NCBI GenBank assembly: GCA_022749295.1
Contig: CP062007.1
Location: 1,240,001-1,304,000, forward strand
Length of the DNA stretch: 64,000 nt
Source of the DNA: Flavobacteriaceae bacterium GSB9
GTDB lineage: Bacteria > Bacteroidota > Bacteroidia > Flavobacteriales > Flavobacteriaceae
Direction of reading: 5' to 3'
Shown here: in pieces, positions 10,009-19,041 of the stretch
Position numbering within the stretch: the first letter of the stretch is position 1
Layout of the letters: every line of letters starts with the position of its first letter
Notes under the pieces: model-generated
The model's input: only the letters and a program-made list of their open reading frames with translations
The model's database searches: none
Told to the model about the DNA's origin: nothing
Program-made: the position numbers and the translations under genes

Positions 10009-10578
10009 TCAGAACGAAGCCAGTAAAATTTGGAAGAGAGGACGATCTTTTAAGTTCTCTTTCAAAAGCGCTATAGCCCGAGCACGTTGCGATTTAACGG
10101 TGTTTATACTAATTTGGAGGTCTTCGGCGATATCTTTATACTTTATGCCCTCTAAGCATGACAATTCGAAAACTTTTCTGCATTTTTCAGGTAAATCTTC
10201 TAGTGCTTGAAACAGAATGGCATAAGTCTCCTCTTCTATTATAAACTGATTTTTTTGAGAAACCGTATCATGTTTATCGACTTCTAGGCGAATGAATTTT
10301 TTTTCTTTTTTATTAAAGTCGATTGATGCGTTACGCACCATGGCATAAAGGTAAGATTTTAAATTTTTGATTTTATCGACCTTATTACGCTTTTGCCAAA
10401 GTTTAAGCAGTGTATTTTCTACGATTTCTTCTGCAGCGTATTTTTCCCCTACGTAATTTAATGAAAAGGAATATAGCCTTTTATAATAGGCATTAAAGAT
10501 AATTTTAAATGCTTTTTTATCGCCTTTTTTCAAAAGCGGGAGAAAAGATTCTAAACTAATATTTTCATTTTTATCCAA
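10009..10578 (-). CDS. ECF RNA polymerase sigma factor (PUL-associated)
   Basis: This 189-residue sigma-70 family protein has region 2 at about 20-90 (YAAEEIVENTLLKLWQKR) and region 4 at about 125-180 (LPEKCRKVFELSCLEGIKYK then DIAEDLQISINTVKSQRARA). The frame has no usable ATG: an in-frame stop lies four codons upstream and the first plausible initiator is TTG at 10578, followed by DKNENISLE. The gene heads the sigma-fecR-susCD order typical of Bacteroidota glycan or host-glycan loci and should direct transcription of susC onward when released by FecR. Confidence 0.92.
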   Translation of the reverse strand: MDKNENISLESFLPLLKKGDKKAFKIIFNAYYKRLYSFSLNYVGEKYAAEEIVENTLLKLWQKRNKVDKIKNLKSYLYAMVRNASIDFNKKEKKFIRLEVDKHDTVSQKNQFIIEEETYAILFQALEDLPEKCRKVFELSCLEGIKYKDIAEDLQISINTVKSQRARAIALLKENLKDRPLFQILLASF

Positions 10579-10650
10579 TGTTCTTTGTTACCTAGTTAAC
10601 CGCAAAATAGTAAATTTAAACGATTCTTTAAGTAAGGGAAATGAAATAAC

Positions 10651-10693
10651 AAAAAACGAAAAACCCCAAAACAGTTTTATATTCTTGGGGTTT
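10651..10693 (-). terminator. Rho-independent terminator of putA
   Basis: The stem AAACCCCAA/TTGGGGTTT spans a 15-nt loop and is followed on the minus strand by TTTTTCGTTTTTTG. It begins 21 bp after the putA stop codon. Confidence 0.75.
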
Positions 10694-10714
10694 ATAATGA
10701 CATTTGTAAAACTA

Positions 10715-13700
10715 CTATTTAGAGCTTTCACCCATTTGGTTACCGTAACGATGGTAGTTTATTGATATGCTTTGTTCGTTTAAGTAATTAAGAAGCTCGA
10801 ACCGACCATTTGAAACAGGCGTTCTATCAAAAATATTAATATGTTTTTCATGAAGTGATACTCTAAACGCATCATCAATTTGGTTTGTTAAAGACCGTAC
10901 TCTTGTTTCAAAATCAATTTCGGAAACCAGTTCGTCCCACGATTCAATTTTGTTCAGGTTATCAGACTTTAAATTTGTGTCTTCAGTAGAATAAACCTCA
11001 GCATCTAATTTAAGCACACTACAAGCTGTCACCACCATATCTAAATGTTCTTGTGAGGTATCACCTCCAACTAAAACAAATACCCTATTTGGTTTTAAGT
11101 AGCGGCATGTATTGTGTTGCCCTCTAATATGGGCGTAGTCGATTTCCTTATTAAAATGTGACAGAAAGTGAAGCAAATAGTTGCTTTCCAATTGTTCCTT
11201 ATTTTTTGTTTCGGGTGTTTCAATATCCATAAACTGCCGTACATAATTAACGCCTCCAGCCTTCATTCCAAATCCGTAACACGATGCTTTCATTCCTCCA
11301 AAAGGTTGGCGCATTACAATAGCTCCAGTAGTACTTCTGTTAGCATATAAATTACCCGCTACCACTTTGTTCTTCCAATAACGCACTTCCTCTCGAGCCA
11401 ACGATTCTATGCCGCTGGTTAAACCGTACTCTACACCATTTACTTTATCGATGGCATCTTGAAGTCCGTAAGCCTTCATAACAAAGAGAATAGGCCCGAA
11501 AAGTTCATTTTTGTAACCATAATCTTCTGTAGTAATTCCCCATTTTATGCCCGGTCTTAAAAGGTATTCGCCTTCCAACTCTGGTTTTAAAAGCCAGTCT
11601 TTATCATTGGTATTTTCAATAACGTGTTTAATTCTGTCGTTAACAGGAACCGCCAAAGGACCAATAACCGTGTGAAAATCCCATGGATCGCCATAAACCC
11701 TACTCTGGGCTGCATCTTTAAGTAATTCCTTAAAATGATTATCGTTAAAAACCTCTTCCTCTAAAATTAGTAATGACGTAGCCGAGCATTTTTGACCAGT
11801 ATTGCCAAAAGCAGACTGCACCACGTTTTTAATAGCTTGATCGCGATCTGATAATGCTGTTACAATCGTAGCATTCTTACCACCTGTTTCAGCGTAAAGA
11901 TTTAACTGTGGGTTACGCTTCAATAAGAACTGAGCAGTAGCAGTGCCTCCTGTCAAAATTACAGCATCAAACGTATTACCTTCGGTTAGGAAAGCATCAA
12001 GGTTAGATTCTTCTGTAGGTAAAAATGCAAAGGCACTTTTGGGAACTCCAGCATCCCATAAACACTGACTGATTAGATAAGCACATGCCGCTGCATTTTG
12101 AGAAGGCTTTAATATTGCACGTTTACCCGCACATAATGAAGCAAGCACCCCTCCAATGGGTATGGCGATTGGAAAATTCCAAGGCGATAAAACCAAGTTA
12201 ACACCTGAACATTTATAATTTACACCTTCGTCTTCTACATCTAATAATGTTTGCGTATAGAAATTAGCAAAATCGATAGCTTCTGAAACCTCAACATCGA
12301 CTTCTGCGGCGGTTTTTCCTAACTCTTCAATAGCTACTGCAATAAGGTCGCCACGTCGCTTTTCCATAAGAACGGCGGCCTTACGCAACAACTTAACCTT
12401 TTTTGACGTTGGAAGTTCGTACCATTCCGAGTCACTTTCAATAAATGCCCTGTAGTCATTTTCTGTAGCTAACTGATATTGCCAAGGCAATTCGCCTTTC
12501 CAATTTTCTTGTTTAACAAGCGTTCTCTTATTTTCTGAACCTTTCATAACAACAGGAATAACGCCACCAACCACGTCGGTTGGAGTTTTCCAACGTTTTC
12601 TTATATCTGCCATCCACTTTCGGTTTGCCTCTTGTGTCCAATCTGTATCTGGTACATTTTTAAATTTCTTTTGAGGTTTTACCGTTTGTGTTGCTCTATT
12701 TTGGTTACGGTTAGGGGTAATCTTTACAACATCCATTCTACCCAAAGAATCTAAAAAGTGTTGTTGCAACTCTTCCCACTTATCGGAGTTTACATCTAAA
12801 TTAAACCCTTCGCGCAAGAAATTACCCTTTTGCGTTCCTTCATCTAAACGTCTTACTAGATAAGCTATAGCGTTGTTATAATCACTGGTTTTAACAATGG
12901 GCGTGTACAGCAGCACGTTTTTGCCTTTTCTAACAATTTCCATAACGGTACCTTGAGCTACGCCCTCAAGCATTTCAAAGTCTACATAATCTGAAATATC
13001 TTGGGCCTCAACAATTTTTAAGGCAAACGCCAAATCAAAAATATTATGCGAGGCTACACCTACATTAAGACATTTTACTTTCTCAGAATCCAAGAGTTGG
13101 AGCAGCACCCTTTTATAATTAGCATCGGTATCTAGTTTGGTATTGTAAGTAGCCAAAGGCCAATCTTTCATTGAGGCTTCGGTCATCTCCATTTCGAGGT
13201 TAGCACCTTTAACAATTCGCAGTTTTACAGGAGCCCCACCATTTTCAACGCGTTTTACAGCCCAATCCTGAAGTTTGCATACTTCATTAAAAGCATCGGG
13301 CAAATAGGCCTGGATAACAATTCCAGCACGTAAAGACTTAAACTCTTCGCGTTCTAAAGCCTTTTTAAAGGTTGCCAATGTGATGGACAGATCGCGATAT
13401 TCTTCCATATCCAAATTAACGAACTTTTGAATACCTGTTTTCTTTTCAATCCGAAGCACCTCACGGTAAATGATGGCTAATTTTTCAACTAAAATATCAA
13501 CAACCTCATCGTGCGCAATAGACTCTATTTGGGAATATATGGTAGAAGCCTTTATGGAAATGTAATCGACTTCCTTTTGATTTAATAAATTGCAATAGGC
13601 ATTTATTCGTTTTTCAGCCTCCTTTTCCCCTATTAACGCCTCTCCGATAAGGTTAACGTTTAATTGAATATTTTGTTTTTTCCGTTTCTCGTAATGCTCT

Positions 13701-14089
13701 TTGTACTTTTTGTCTCCAACAAAATAAACTACAGGACTGGTTACATCTTGTATTTCCTTAAGCATTAATGGCACACTTACAGAAGGCAGCTTATAGCCAA
13801 TAATATTGAACAAACGCACGAGTGCTTTTTCTTGAGTGTTGAACAATTTTTTATGTGCATCCGTACTTTTAAAAAGTCGGTGTACATATGTAGATATTCT
13901 CGAATAATTTTTACTTCTAAACGCTACGTCCATCAAACGGATTAAAAAAATCTTTCCTTTTGGTGATTTTATAATGGGCCCTATCCGTTTCCCAAATGGG
14001 TTTTGGGGTGCTTTTCTTCTCGGTTTTTGAAGTCCGACCGCTATATTTAAAACTTTATCAATTTGCCTAGTAGACAATTTAAACGACAT
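10715..14089 (-). CDS. putA: Bifunctional proline dehydrogenase / delta-1-pyrroline-5-carboxylate dehydrogenase
   Basis: The 1124-residue enzyme oxidises proline to glutamate in two steps. The FAD-dependent proline dehydrogenase barrel occupies roughly residues 80-440 (VKLRIVKGANLEMEM and GVASHNIFDLAFAL segments). The NAD-dependent aldehyde dehydrogenase domain follows at about 520-960, with SPWNFPIAIPIGG, the Rossmann/active-site glutamate segment AETGGKN, and the catalytic cysteine in GQKCSA near residue 766. There is no N-terminal ribbon-helix-helix DNA-binding domain, so it is a non-regulatory PutA type. It stands alone, with its own terminator, between two glycan loci. Start: ATG, with no better downstream choice. 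Confidence 0.95.
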   Translation of the reverse strand: MSFKLSTRQIDKVLNIAVGLQKPRRKAPQNPFGKRIGPIIKSPKGKIFLIRLMDVAFRSKNYSRISTYVHRLFKSTDAHKKLFNTQEKALVRLFNIIGYKLPSVSVPLMLKEIQDVTSPVVYFVGDKKYKEHYEKRKKQNIQLNVNLIGEALIGEKEAEKRINAYCNLLNQKEVDYISIKASTIYSQIESIAHDEVVDILVEKLAIIYREVLRIEKKTGIQKFVNLDMEEYRDLSITLATFKKALEREEFKSLRAGIVIQAYLPDAFNEVCKLQDWAVKRVENGGAPVKLRIVKGANLEMEMTEASMKDWPLATYNTKLDTDANYKRVLLQLLDSEKVKCLNVGVASHNIFDLAFALKIVEAQDISDYVDFEMLEGVAQGTVMEIVRKGKNVLLYTPIVKTSDYNNAIAYLVRRLDEGTQKGNFLREGFNLDVNSDKWEELQQHFLDSLGRMDVVKITPNRNQNRATQTVKPQKKFKNVPDTDWTQEANRKWMADIRKRWKTPTDVVGGVIPVVMKGSENKRTLVKQENWKGELPWQYQLATENDYRAFIESDSEWYELPTSKKVKLLRKAAVLMEKRRGDLIAVAIEELGKTAAEVDVEVSEAIDFANFYTQTLLDVEDEGVNYKCSGVNLVLSPWNFPIAIPIGGVLASLCAGKRAILKPSQNAAACAYLISQCLWDAGVPKSAFAFLPTEESNLDAFLTEGNTFDAVILTGGTATAQFLLKRNPQLNLYAETGGKNATIVTALSDRDQAIKNVVQSAFGNTGQKCSATSLLILEEEVFNDNHFKELLKDAAQSRVYGDPWDFHTVIGPLAVPVNDRIKHVIENTNDKDWLLKPELEGEYLLRPGIKWGITTEDYGYKNELFGPILFVMKAYGLQDAIDKVNGVEYGLTSGIESLAREEVRYWKNKVVAGNLYANRSTTGAIVMRQPFGGMKASCYGFGMKAGGVNYVRQFMDIETPETKNKEQLESNYLLHFLSHFNKEIDYAHIRGQHNTCRYLKPNRVFVLVGGDTSQEHLDMVVTACSVLKLDAEVYSTEDTNLKSDNLNKIESWDELVSEIDFETRVRSLTNQIDDAFRVSLHEKHINIFDRTPVSNGRFELLNYLNEQSISINYHRYGNQMGESSK

Positions 14090-14462
14090 ATATTACTGCT
14101 TTTTTTTATGAATTAATAATAAATACTGAACATATTGGAGCCCATATCAAAATGCTTTTGTTTAGGCCAAAATATATTCTTGAAATGTAACAATAGCTGA
14201 TTGGAATTCATAACTATTTTTGAATATCTTAACACTTTTATTAAGTATTAAAAACAAATAAGCCTTAGGCTTTTAAAACCACATGAAAACGTGAAGAACC
14301 CTATGATCAAAATCGTATAAAAATGAGTATTTTAGAACAGTGGAGTTATGAACTTTTGCATTCAAATCAATTCAAATTTTATGTCCGAGTAAAGGTGGCA
14401 ACTCCAATATGATTTTGTTCAAGATTTTTGACTGTTAGGACACTATCCCTTAAATTACTCCA
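14090..14462. other. Intergenic region, no gene
   Basis: These 373 bp separate the sialidase-like gene's stop from the putA start. They must hold the putA promoter, but I see no convincing TAnnTTTG box. The only distinctive content is the 35-bp repeat at 14349-14383. Short open frames here show no family resemblance. Confidence 0.7.
14349..14383. repeat. 35-bp direct repeat, left copy
   Basis: The sequence starts TGAACTTTTGCATTC and ends TTCAAATTTTATG. It recurs at 50713-50747 in the same orientation with one mismatch (A here, G there). Similarity stops abruptly at both ends. The copies lie about 36.3 kb apart and enclose the glycan island. Confidence 0.85.
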
Positions 14463-15515
14463 CTACCTATCTAATTGGAAGGAAACATGTTTTATGTATT
14501 CCCTGTTATAGGTATACAAAACATGTATTTTTTCATCTTTTGTTTGAATTATGGCAGGATAACTGAACTGACCTTCTTGCTTCTTTTCAAGGGTCAAAAC
14601 CCTCTCCCAGTTCAATCCATCTTTGGAGTATTCAACATCTAGAATATTGCGACCGTTATACCAATCGTTACCCTGTGGCAAGGGATTGTTAACAAGTAAA
14701 AACATTTTTTCCCCTAATGACAAAGCATCAATCCCAGAGTTGGAGTTAATAACATCTATAGTGTCTGTATATTTCCAAGAATCACCAAAATCATCAGACC
14801 AAGAACTGACTAATTTATTATGCCTACTTCTGCATAGCATTTGGATTAGACTATCCGAATGTACTAAAAATGTAGGTTGTATAATATCAAAACTCTTTTT
14901 GTTTTCAATAGGTATTTTATGCCATTGGCTCGTATTTTCAATGTATTTCTCTACGTGTACACGCCATTCATTGTTTTTGTCACTCTCTGTACTACTTCCG
15001 CACAAAAGTACCCCAGGTGTTGTTTCTACTGGCTTGTTCTTTATTGGCCCCAACATTCCTTTAGGCAAATATTGGGGTGGGCTCCATGTTCCCCCATCAT
15101 CTTTTGAGGTGAGCATTGCTCCAAACCATTCTCTTGGATTTTTACCAACCTTATAAAACAAATACAATATGTTTCTTTGACTTTTAAACAATACAGGATT
15201 CCAACAGGGCAATGTATCTTTTTCTTTTATTACAGGCTTTATCAAACATGCTGGATCAGACCACTGCTTCCCGTTATATGAAGCAACATATATACCAACA
15301 TCATTGGCTCCTTCATGCGTCCCTCCAAACCAAGCCGCTAGTAAATTATTAGGTTTTGTCTCGACTACCGTTGCTGCATGGCAATTGTTAGTTACTTTTT
15401 TATTAAAAACAAAAGATTCAGTAACATCACTACATTTGGGCTTCCCATCTTTACAGTTCCAAAAGGCAGTCAAAATCACAAATAAAAGTATAAGAGATTT
15501 TAACGGTGTAGACAT
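14463..15515 (-). CDS. Sialidase-like BNR/Asp-box repeat lipoprotein
   Basis: This 350-residue protein has a lipoprotein signal (LTAFWNC). It folds as a predicted six-bladed beta-propeller of the BNR_2 type: CHAATVVETKPNNLLAAWFG near the N-terminus, TSKDDGGTWS and WSDDFGDSW Asp-box motifs, and a C-terminal SKDGLNWERV box. Proteins of this group include exo-sialidases, but many have unknown exo-acting specificities. It lies 16 bp after an FHS sugar permease gene and likely shares its transcript. In a locus for complex N-glycans a cap-removing enzyme would fit; sialic acid as substrate is inference only, since no nan genes are visible. Confidence 0.65.
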   Translation of the reverse strand: MSTPLKSLILLFVILTAFWNCKDGKPKCSDVTESFVFNKKVTNNCHAATVVETKPNNLLAAWFGGTHEGANDVGIYVASYNGKQWSDPACLIKPVIKEKDTLPCWNPVLFKSQRNILYLFYKVGKNPREWFGAMLTSKDDGGTWSPPQYLPKGMLGPIKNKPVETTPGVLLCGSSTESDKNNEWRVHVEKYIENTSQWHKIPIENKKSFDIIQPTFLVHSDSLIQMLCRSRHNKLVSSWSDDFGDSWKYTDTIDVINSNSGIDALSLGEKMFLLVNNPLPQGNDWYNGRNILDVEYSKDGLNWERVLTLEKKQEGQFSYPAIIQTKDEKIHVLYTYNREYIKHVSFQLDR

Positions 15516-15531
15516 AATTTGTTTTTTAAAG

Positions 15532-16860
15532 TTACCTATTTTGCCCTAGTGTATGACCATGAACAGCATAGTAAAGAATAAATAAATAACATGGTAATAA
15601 AATCCAGTAACCATTTGCTGCTGAAGTTGCTGTCGCTAAAGTTTCTTCCATACCATTTGCCAGATAACTAGCTTTCTTCAAATCAACTAATTTACCATAC
15701 AAGGGCGGGATTATAGCGCCTCCTGATATTGCCATAATCAATAAGGCAGACCCCGTTTTTGTAAATTCCCCCAAACCCTTTAAAGTAAGCGGCCAAATTG
15801 CCGGCCAAACTAAAGCATTCGATATTCCTAGAGCAGCCACAAATAAAACTGATGTAAACCCACTGGTGAATACGATACAAAATGAAAAAACAATTCCTAA
15901 AATGGCACTAACCTTTAATGCTAAAGTTTGACTTATATATTTAGGAATCAAAATAACTCCTAAAGCATAAGTAGCGACCATTGCCATTAAGGTAAATGTT
16001 GTAAAAAACTTGGCATAAACAGCAGAAATACCTAATGAAATACCGTAAGCAATAATGGTATCTCCAGCAATAACCTCAACACCTACATACATAAACAGAG
16101 CCAACATCCCCAACCACAAATGCGGAAATTGAAATATACTGGTTTTTGTGGTTTCACCATCCTTTGGTGCCTTAACAGGTTCTGCTTCAACATGGGGCAA
16201 AGGTGCTTTTCTTATCAATAATCCTAAAATAAATAAAACCAAGGCCATAACGATGTATGGAACAACCACCCCTTCTGCCATAGTATCTAACAATTCTGTC
16301 TTTTCTTTATTTGTAACAGTACTTAACTTTTCATTTACCTCATCAATGCCAGACAGCAGTAATGCACCAAAAATAAGCGACCCCAAAGCCCCTGCTACCT
16401 TATTGGCAATACCCATGATAGAAATACGTTTAGCCGCACTTTCTATTGGCCCTAAAATAGTTATATATGGATTTGATGCGGTTTGCAATAAAGTCATTCC
16501 TGCTCCTTGAATAAAAATACCTGTTAAAAATATCCAATACGTTCTTGCCTCTGCTGCAGGTATGAAAACCAGAGCTCCCAATCCCATAATGAATAACCCC
16601 AGAGACATACCTTTTCTATACCCTACTATTGTTAATATGTAAGAGGCTGGCAATGCCATAACAACAAATGAAATGTAGGAAGCCGAAGCGACCAAAAGTG
16701 ACTGGGCCGATGTTAATTCGCTTATTGTTTTCATAAAAGGTATTAAGGCTCCATTAATCCAGGTAACAAACCCGAAAATAAAAAATAGCGCTGCTATAAT
16801 CAATATCGGAACTAAAGTATCTTTTTTTGTTTTATGCGATGGTTGATTGAAATTCGTCAT
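15532..16860 (-). CDS. FHS-family sugar:H+ symporter (MFS)
   Basis: The 442-residue membrane protein has 12 predicted helices and FHS-family features: FGFVTWINGALIPFMK in helix 1 and LLQTASNPYITILGP in helix 4. The FucP/GluP family imports fucose, glucose or galactose with protons. It has a longer central loop (EKLSTVTNKEKTELLD) than FucP at 49149-50474, so it is a paralogue, not a duplicate, and is more like the GluP glucose/galactose branch. It lies 22 bp downstream of the 116-residue orphan and just upstream of the sialidase-like gene. Confidence 0.88.
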   Translation of the reverse strand: MTNFNQPSHKTKKDTLVPILIIAALFFIFGFVTWINGALIPFMKTISELTSAQSLLVASASYISFVVMALPASYILTIVGYRKGMSLGLFIMGLGALVFIPAAEARTYWIFLTGIFIQGAGMTLLQTASNPYITILGPIESAAKRISIMGIANKVAGALGSLIFGALLLSGIDEVNEKLSTVTNKEKTELLDTMAEGVVVPYIVMALVLFILGLLIRKAPLPHVEAEPVKAPKDGETTKTSIFQFPHLWLGMLALFMYVGVEVIAGDTIIAYGISLGISAVYAKFFTTFTLMAMVATYALGVILIPKYISQTLALKVSAILGIVFSFCIVFTSGFTSVLFVAALGISNALVWPAIWPLTLKGLGEFTKTGSALLIMAISGGAIIPPLYGKLVDLKKASYLANGMEETLATATSAANGYWILLPCYLFILYYAVHGHTLGQNR

Positions 16861-16882
16861 AGGTGTTAATTCATCTAAATAG

Positions 16883-17233
16883 TTAATACTGTTTACTTTT
16901 TAAGTCGGACTTGCATAAAAGACTATTGATCTGGTTGTAAATTGAAACTAATTGTGAGTGTTTTTTTTGGCAACCGGTTTTTGATTTGCTAACTACGGTT
17001 ATCTTCATGTCAATATTTTCATGAACACAATCACTTTTTTTTATACTGAACCATCCGTTGGGGTAATATATTTTAATCCCTCTTGAAGTATCCTGAAGGT
17101 ATAAATCAAACTCCCCTGACACCCAATTAATAAATTTAGAATACACATCAAAAACTTCAACTGCTTCAATTTGAAGTTTATAATAAGGCTTTGAATATAT
17201 TATTTCACCTTCCAAGATAGCGGCTTCATTCAT
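16883..17233 (-). CDS. Hypothetical protein, 116 residues
   Basis: I do not recognise this protein. It has no signal peptide or membrane helix. It is aromatic-rich (YSKPYYKLQIEAVEVFDVYS, FDLYLQD, IKIYYPNGWFSIKK) with a lysine-rich tail and three cysteines. Alternating hydrophobic patterning suggests a small cytoplasmic beta-rich domain. It is spaced 22 bp from the FHS permease and has an intergenic space of its own upstream, after the susCD terminator, so it is probably the first gene of a three-gene unit with the permease and the sialidase-like gene. Coding status rests on position and clean start only. Confidence 0.6.
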   Translation of the reverse strand: MNEAAILEGEIIYSKPYYKLQIEAVEVFDVYSKFINWVSGEFDLYLQDTSRGIKIYYPNGWFSIKKSDCVHENIDMKITVVSKSKTGCQKKHSQLVSIYNQINSLLCKSDLKSKQY

Positions 17234-17360
17234 TTTTAAAATCTTTTAAACCCATTAAACTAGGTGTTTAGAACAACAATCTTGCTATAACCAAATTACA
17301 CCATACCCAATAAATGTTTCAATTATTTCGACAGACAACCACCCAATAAAGACTAAGGTG

Positions 17361-17397
17361 TTAAAAAAATAAAAAAGGGAATTCTAAATGAATTCCC
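17361..17397 (-). terminator. Rho-independent terminator of the second susCD unit
   Basis: A perfect 8-bp stem (GGGAATTC with GAATTCCC) has a 5-nt loop. On the minus strand it is followed by TTTTTTATTTTTTT. It lies about 65 bp after the susD stop and separates susCD from the downstream permease unit. Confidence 0.8.
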
Positions 17398-17460
17398 CTA
17401 ATTAAAAATCAAACTAATGTAATATACTCTATATAATCATTTTGAAATATATCCATAACA

Positions 17461-19029
17461 TTAATCAACATCCCACCAAACATTTGTATCGCCTTCATCA
17501 GCGCCTCCTAAAAGCGTAGTTGCTTCAGTAACAGCATCTCCATTGGTACTATATTCGTTAGGCAAATAGGTTACACGTTTCATTACCCCGTACCCTATGG
17601 AAGGATCTAAAGTAGTAATTAAAGGATATAATATATCAGCATCCGTTCTACGCAAATCCGACCAGGCCTCCCATGATTCCGGGAAAAGGCTCAAATACTT
17701 TTGTACTGCAATCTGTTTCAGTTGTTCGCCTTCTGTAGCAGCCCATGCTACAGGCACATCAACTGGAGGTGTAGAATCATTGTACAAACTTCCAAACGTA
17801 GGCACGGCTCCTGTTGTTGTTCCAGTTAAATAAGAATCAATATCTGAATTTTCAACACCCCATTGCTCAAGTGATAAACGAATACCATCTTCATAAAGTG
17901 TTTGAGCTGTTCCAGACATGTTCCATCCTTTTAAAGCTCCTTCTGAACGGTTAAAATTAGATTCAGAAGCCATCATAACTTCAATATCTTTTGTACTGTT
18001 ATCTGCAAACGTGGTTTCTTGGTTAGTCAAGCTTAAATTACTACCATCTCTATCCAATAAAGGGCCACCTCCGTTAGGCAAACCTACATAATCTCCAAAA
18101 TATGGTGATTCTTCATCTGAAACAGGGCCAAACCAAATAGGCATCCTAGGGTCATTATAACCTTTAAGAATACTCTCCATATCTGCTGTCATATAAAAAC
18201 CCCAAAATTTCATAATATCAACAAAATTGTTGTATGTGTCTGGAGTTACATGAAAATAGGCACTATCGTCATTAGACTCCATAACACCTGCAGAGACAGC
18301 GGCTTCGGCTTGGGCTTGGGCTTTTGATGCGTCCACATCCGAAATTCTTAAGGCTAAACGCAATCTTAACGAATTTCCAAATTTTCTCCACTTTTCAATA
18401 TCCCCACTATATATCTCATCATAATCTCCAAATACAGCAACCGTAGATTCCGAAGATGCACTTAACGTTGTATTGGCTGATTCTAAAAGGTTAAAAAAAT
18501 CGGTATACATAGATTCTTGGGAGTCATAAGGTACTGATGAGCCTCCAATACCTGCTTCTGAATAAGGCACAGGCCCCCAATGGTCCGTAAACCTATGAAA
18601 CATATACACTTTCCAGATATCAAGAACGGCAGTGGCTTCAGCATTTCCTTCTGCGGCCTTATAGGTATTTAATAAAGAAGGCACCGCTAATGTATAAAAC
18701 CTTAGCCACCCTCTACTTCTCCACCCATCATTAATACCGTTGGCATCGGTTTCTGCCGCCCAACCTGGCGTCATATAATGTGCGTACACCATGGAGTGCA
18801 AGGCTGTGGCCAACCCATAAGTTCCATAATCATCCCCTGGGAGGCTCCATGAAGCATTCCCTATTCCTTTATATAGTGCGTTTGCAAACGCTGGTCCAGC
18901 TAATGTCGCATCCAACTGATCTGCAGTCAGCGAATTGGGGTCGGTATTCACTTCATCAAAATCTGAAGTACATCCTGTTATTTGAAACAGGAAAACCATC
19001 GTAAAAAATTTGATTATATAATTTTTCAT
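17461..19029 (-). CDS. susD: SusD/RagB family nutrient-binding lipoprotein (SusD-like_2 type)
   Basis: This 522-residue protein has a lipoprotein signal (FLFQITGCTSDFDEVNTDPN, in which FDEVNTDPN is typical of the SusD_2 subfamily). Internal segments include DHWGPVPYSEAG, WRKFGNSLRLRLALRISD and the C-terminal KYLSLFPESWEAWSDLRRT, all standard for this branch. It lies 12 bp after the partner susC and is followed by a terminator. It should be the surface lid of the importer serving the exo-glycosidase island, based on proximity. Confidence 0.93.
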   Translation of the reverse strand: MKNYIIKFFTMVFLFQITGCTSDFDEVNTDPNSLTADQLDATLAGPAFANALYKGIGNASWSLPGDDYGTYGLATALHSMVYAHYMTPGWAAETDANGINDGWRSRGWLRFYTLAVPSLLNTYKAAEGNAEATAVLDIWKVYMFHRFTDHWGPVPYSEAGIGGSSVPYDSQESMYTDFFNLLESANTTLSASSESTVAVFGDYDEIYSGDIEKWRKFGNSLRLRLALRISDVDASKAQAQAEAAVSAGVMESNDDSAYFHVTPDTYNNFVDIMKFWGFYMTADMESILKGYNDPRMPIWFGPVSDEESPYFGDYVGLPNGGGPLLDRDGSNLSLTNQETTFADNSTKDIEVMMASESNFNRSEGALKGWNMSGTAQTLYEDGIRLSLEQWGVENSDIDSYLTGTTTGAVPTFGSLYNDSTPPVDVPVAWAATEGEQLKQIAVQKYLSLFPESWEAWSDLRRTDADILYPLITTLDPSIGYGVMKRVTYLPNEYSTNGDAVTEATTLLGGADEGDTNVWWDVD

Positions 19030-19041
19030 ATTTTATTTTTT

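Noticed and set aside
14384-14462. Possible transposase or insertion-sequence remnant next to the left 35-bp repeat
   Set aside because: Short frames here do not resemble a transposase, and no terminal inverted repeats or target duplications are visible.
14624-15156. 177-codon plus-strand frame over the sialidase-like gene
   Set aside because: Antisense shadow; the opposite frame has a lipoprotein signal and Asp-box motifs.
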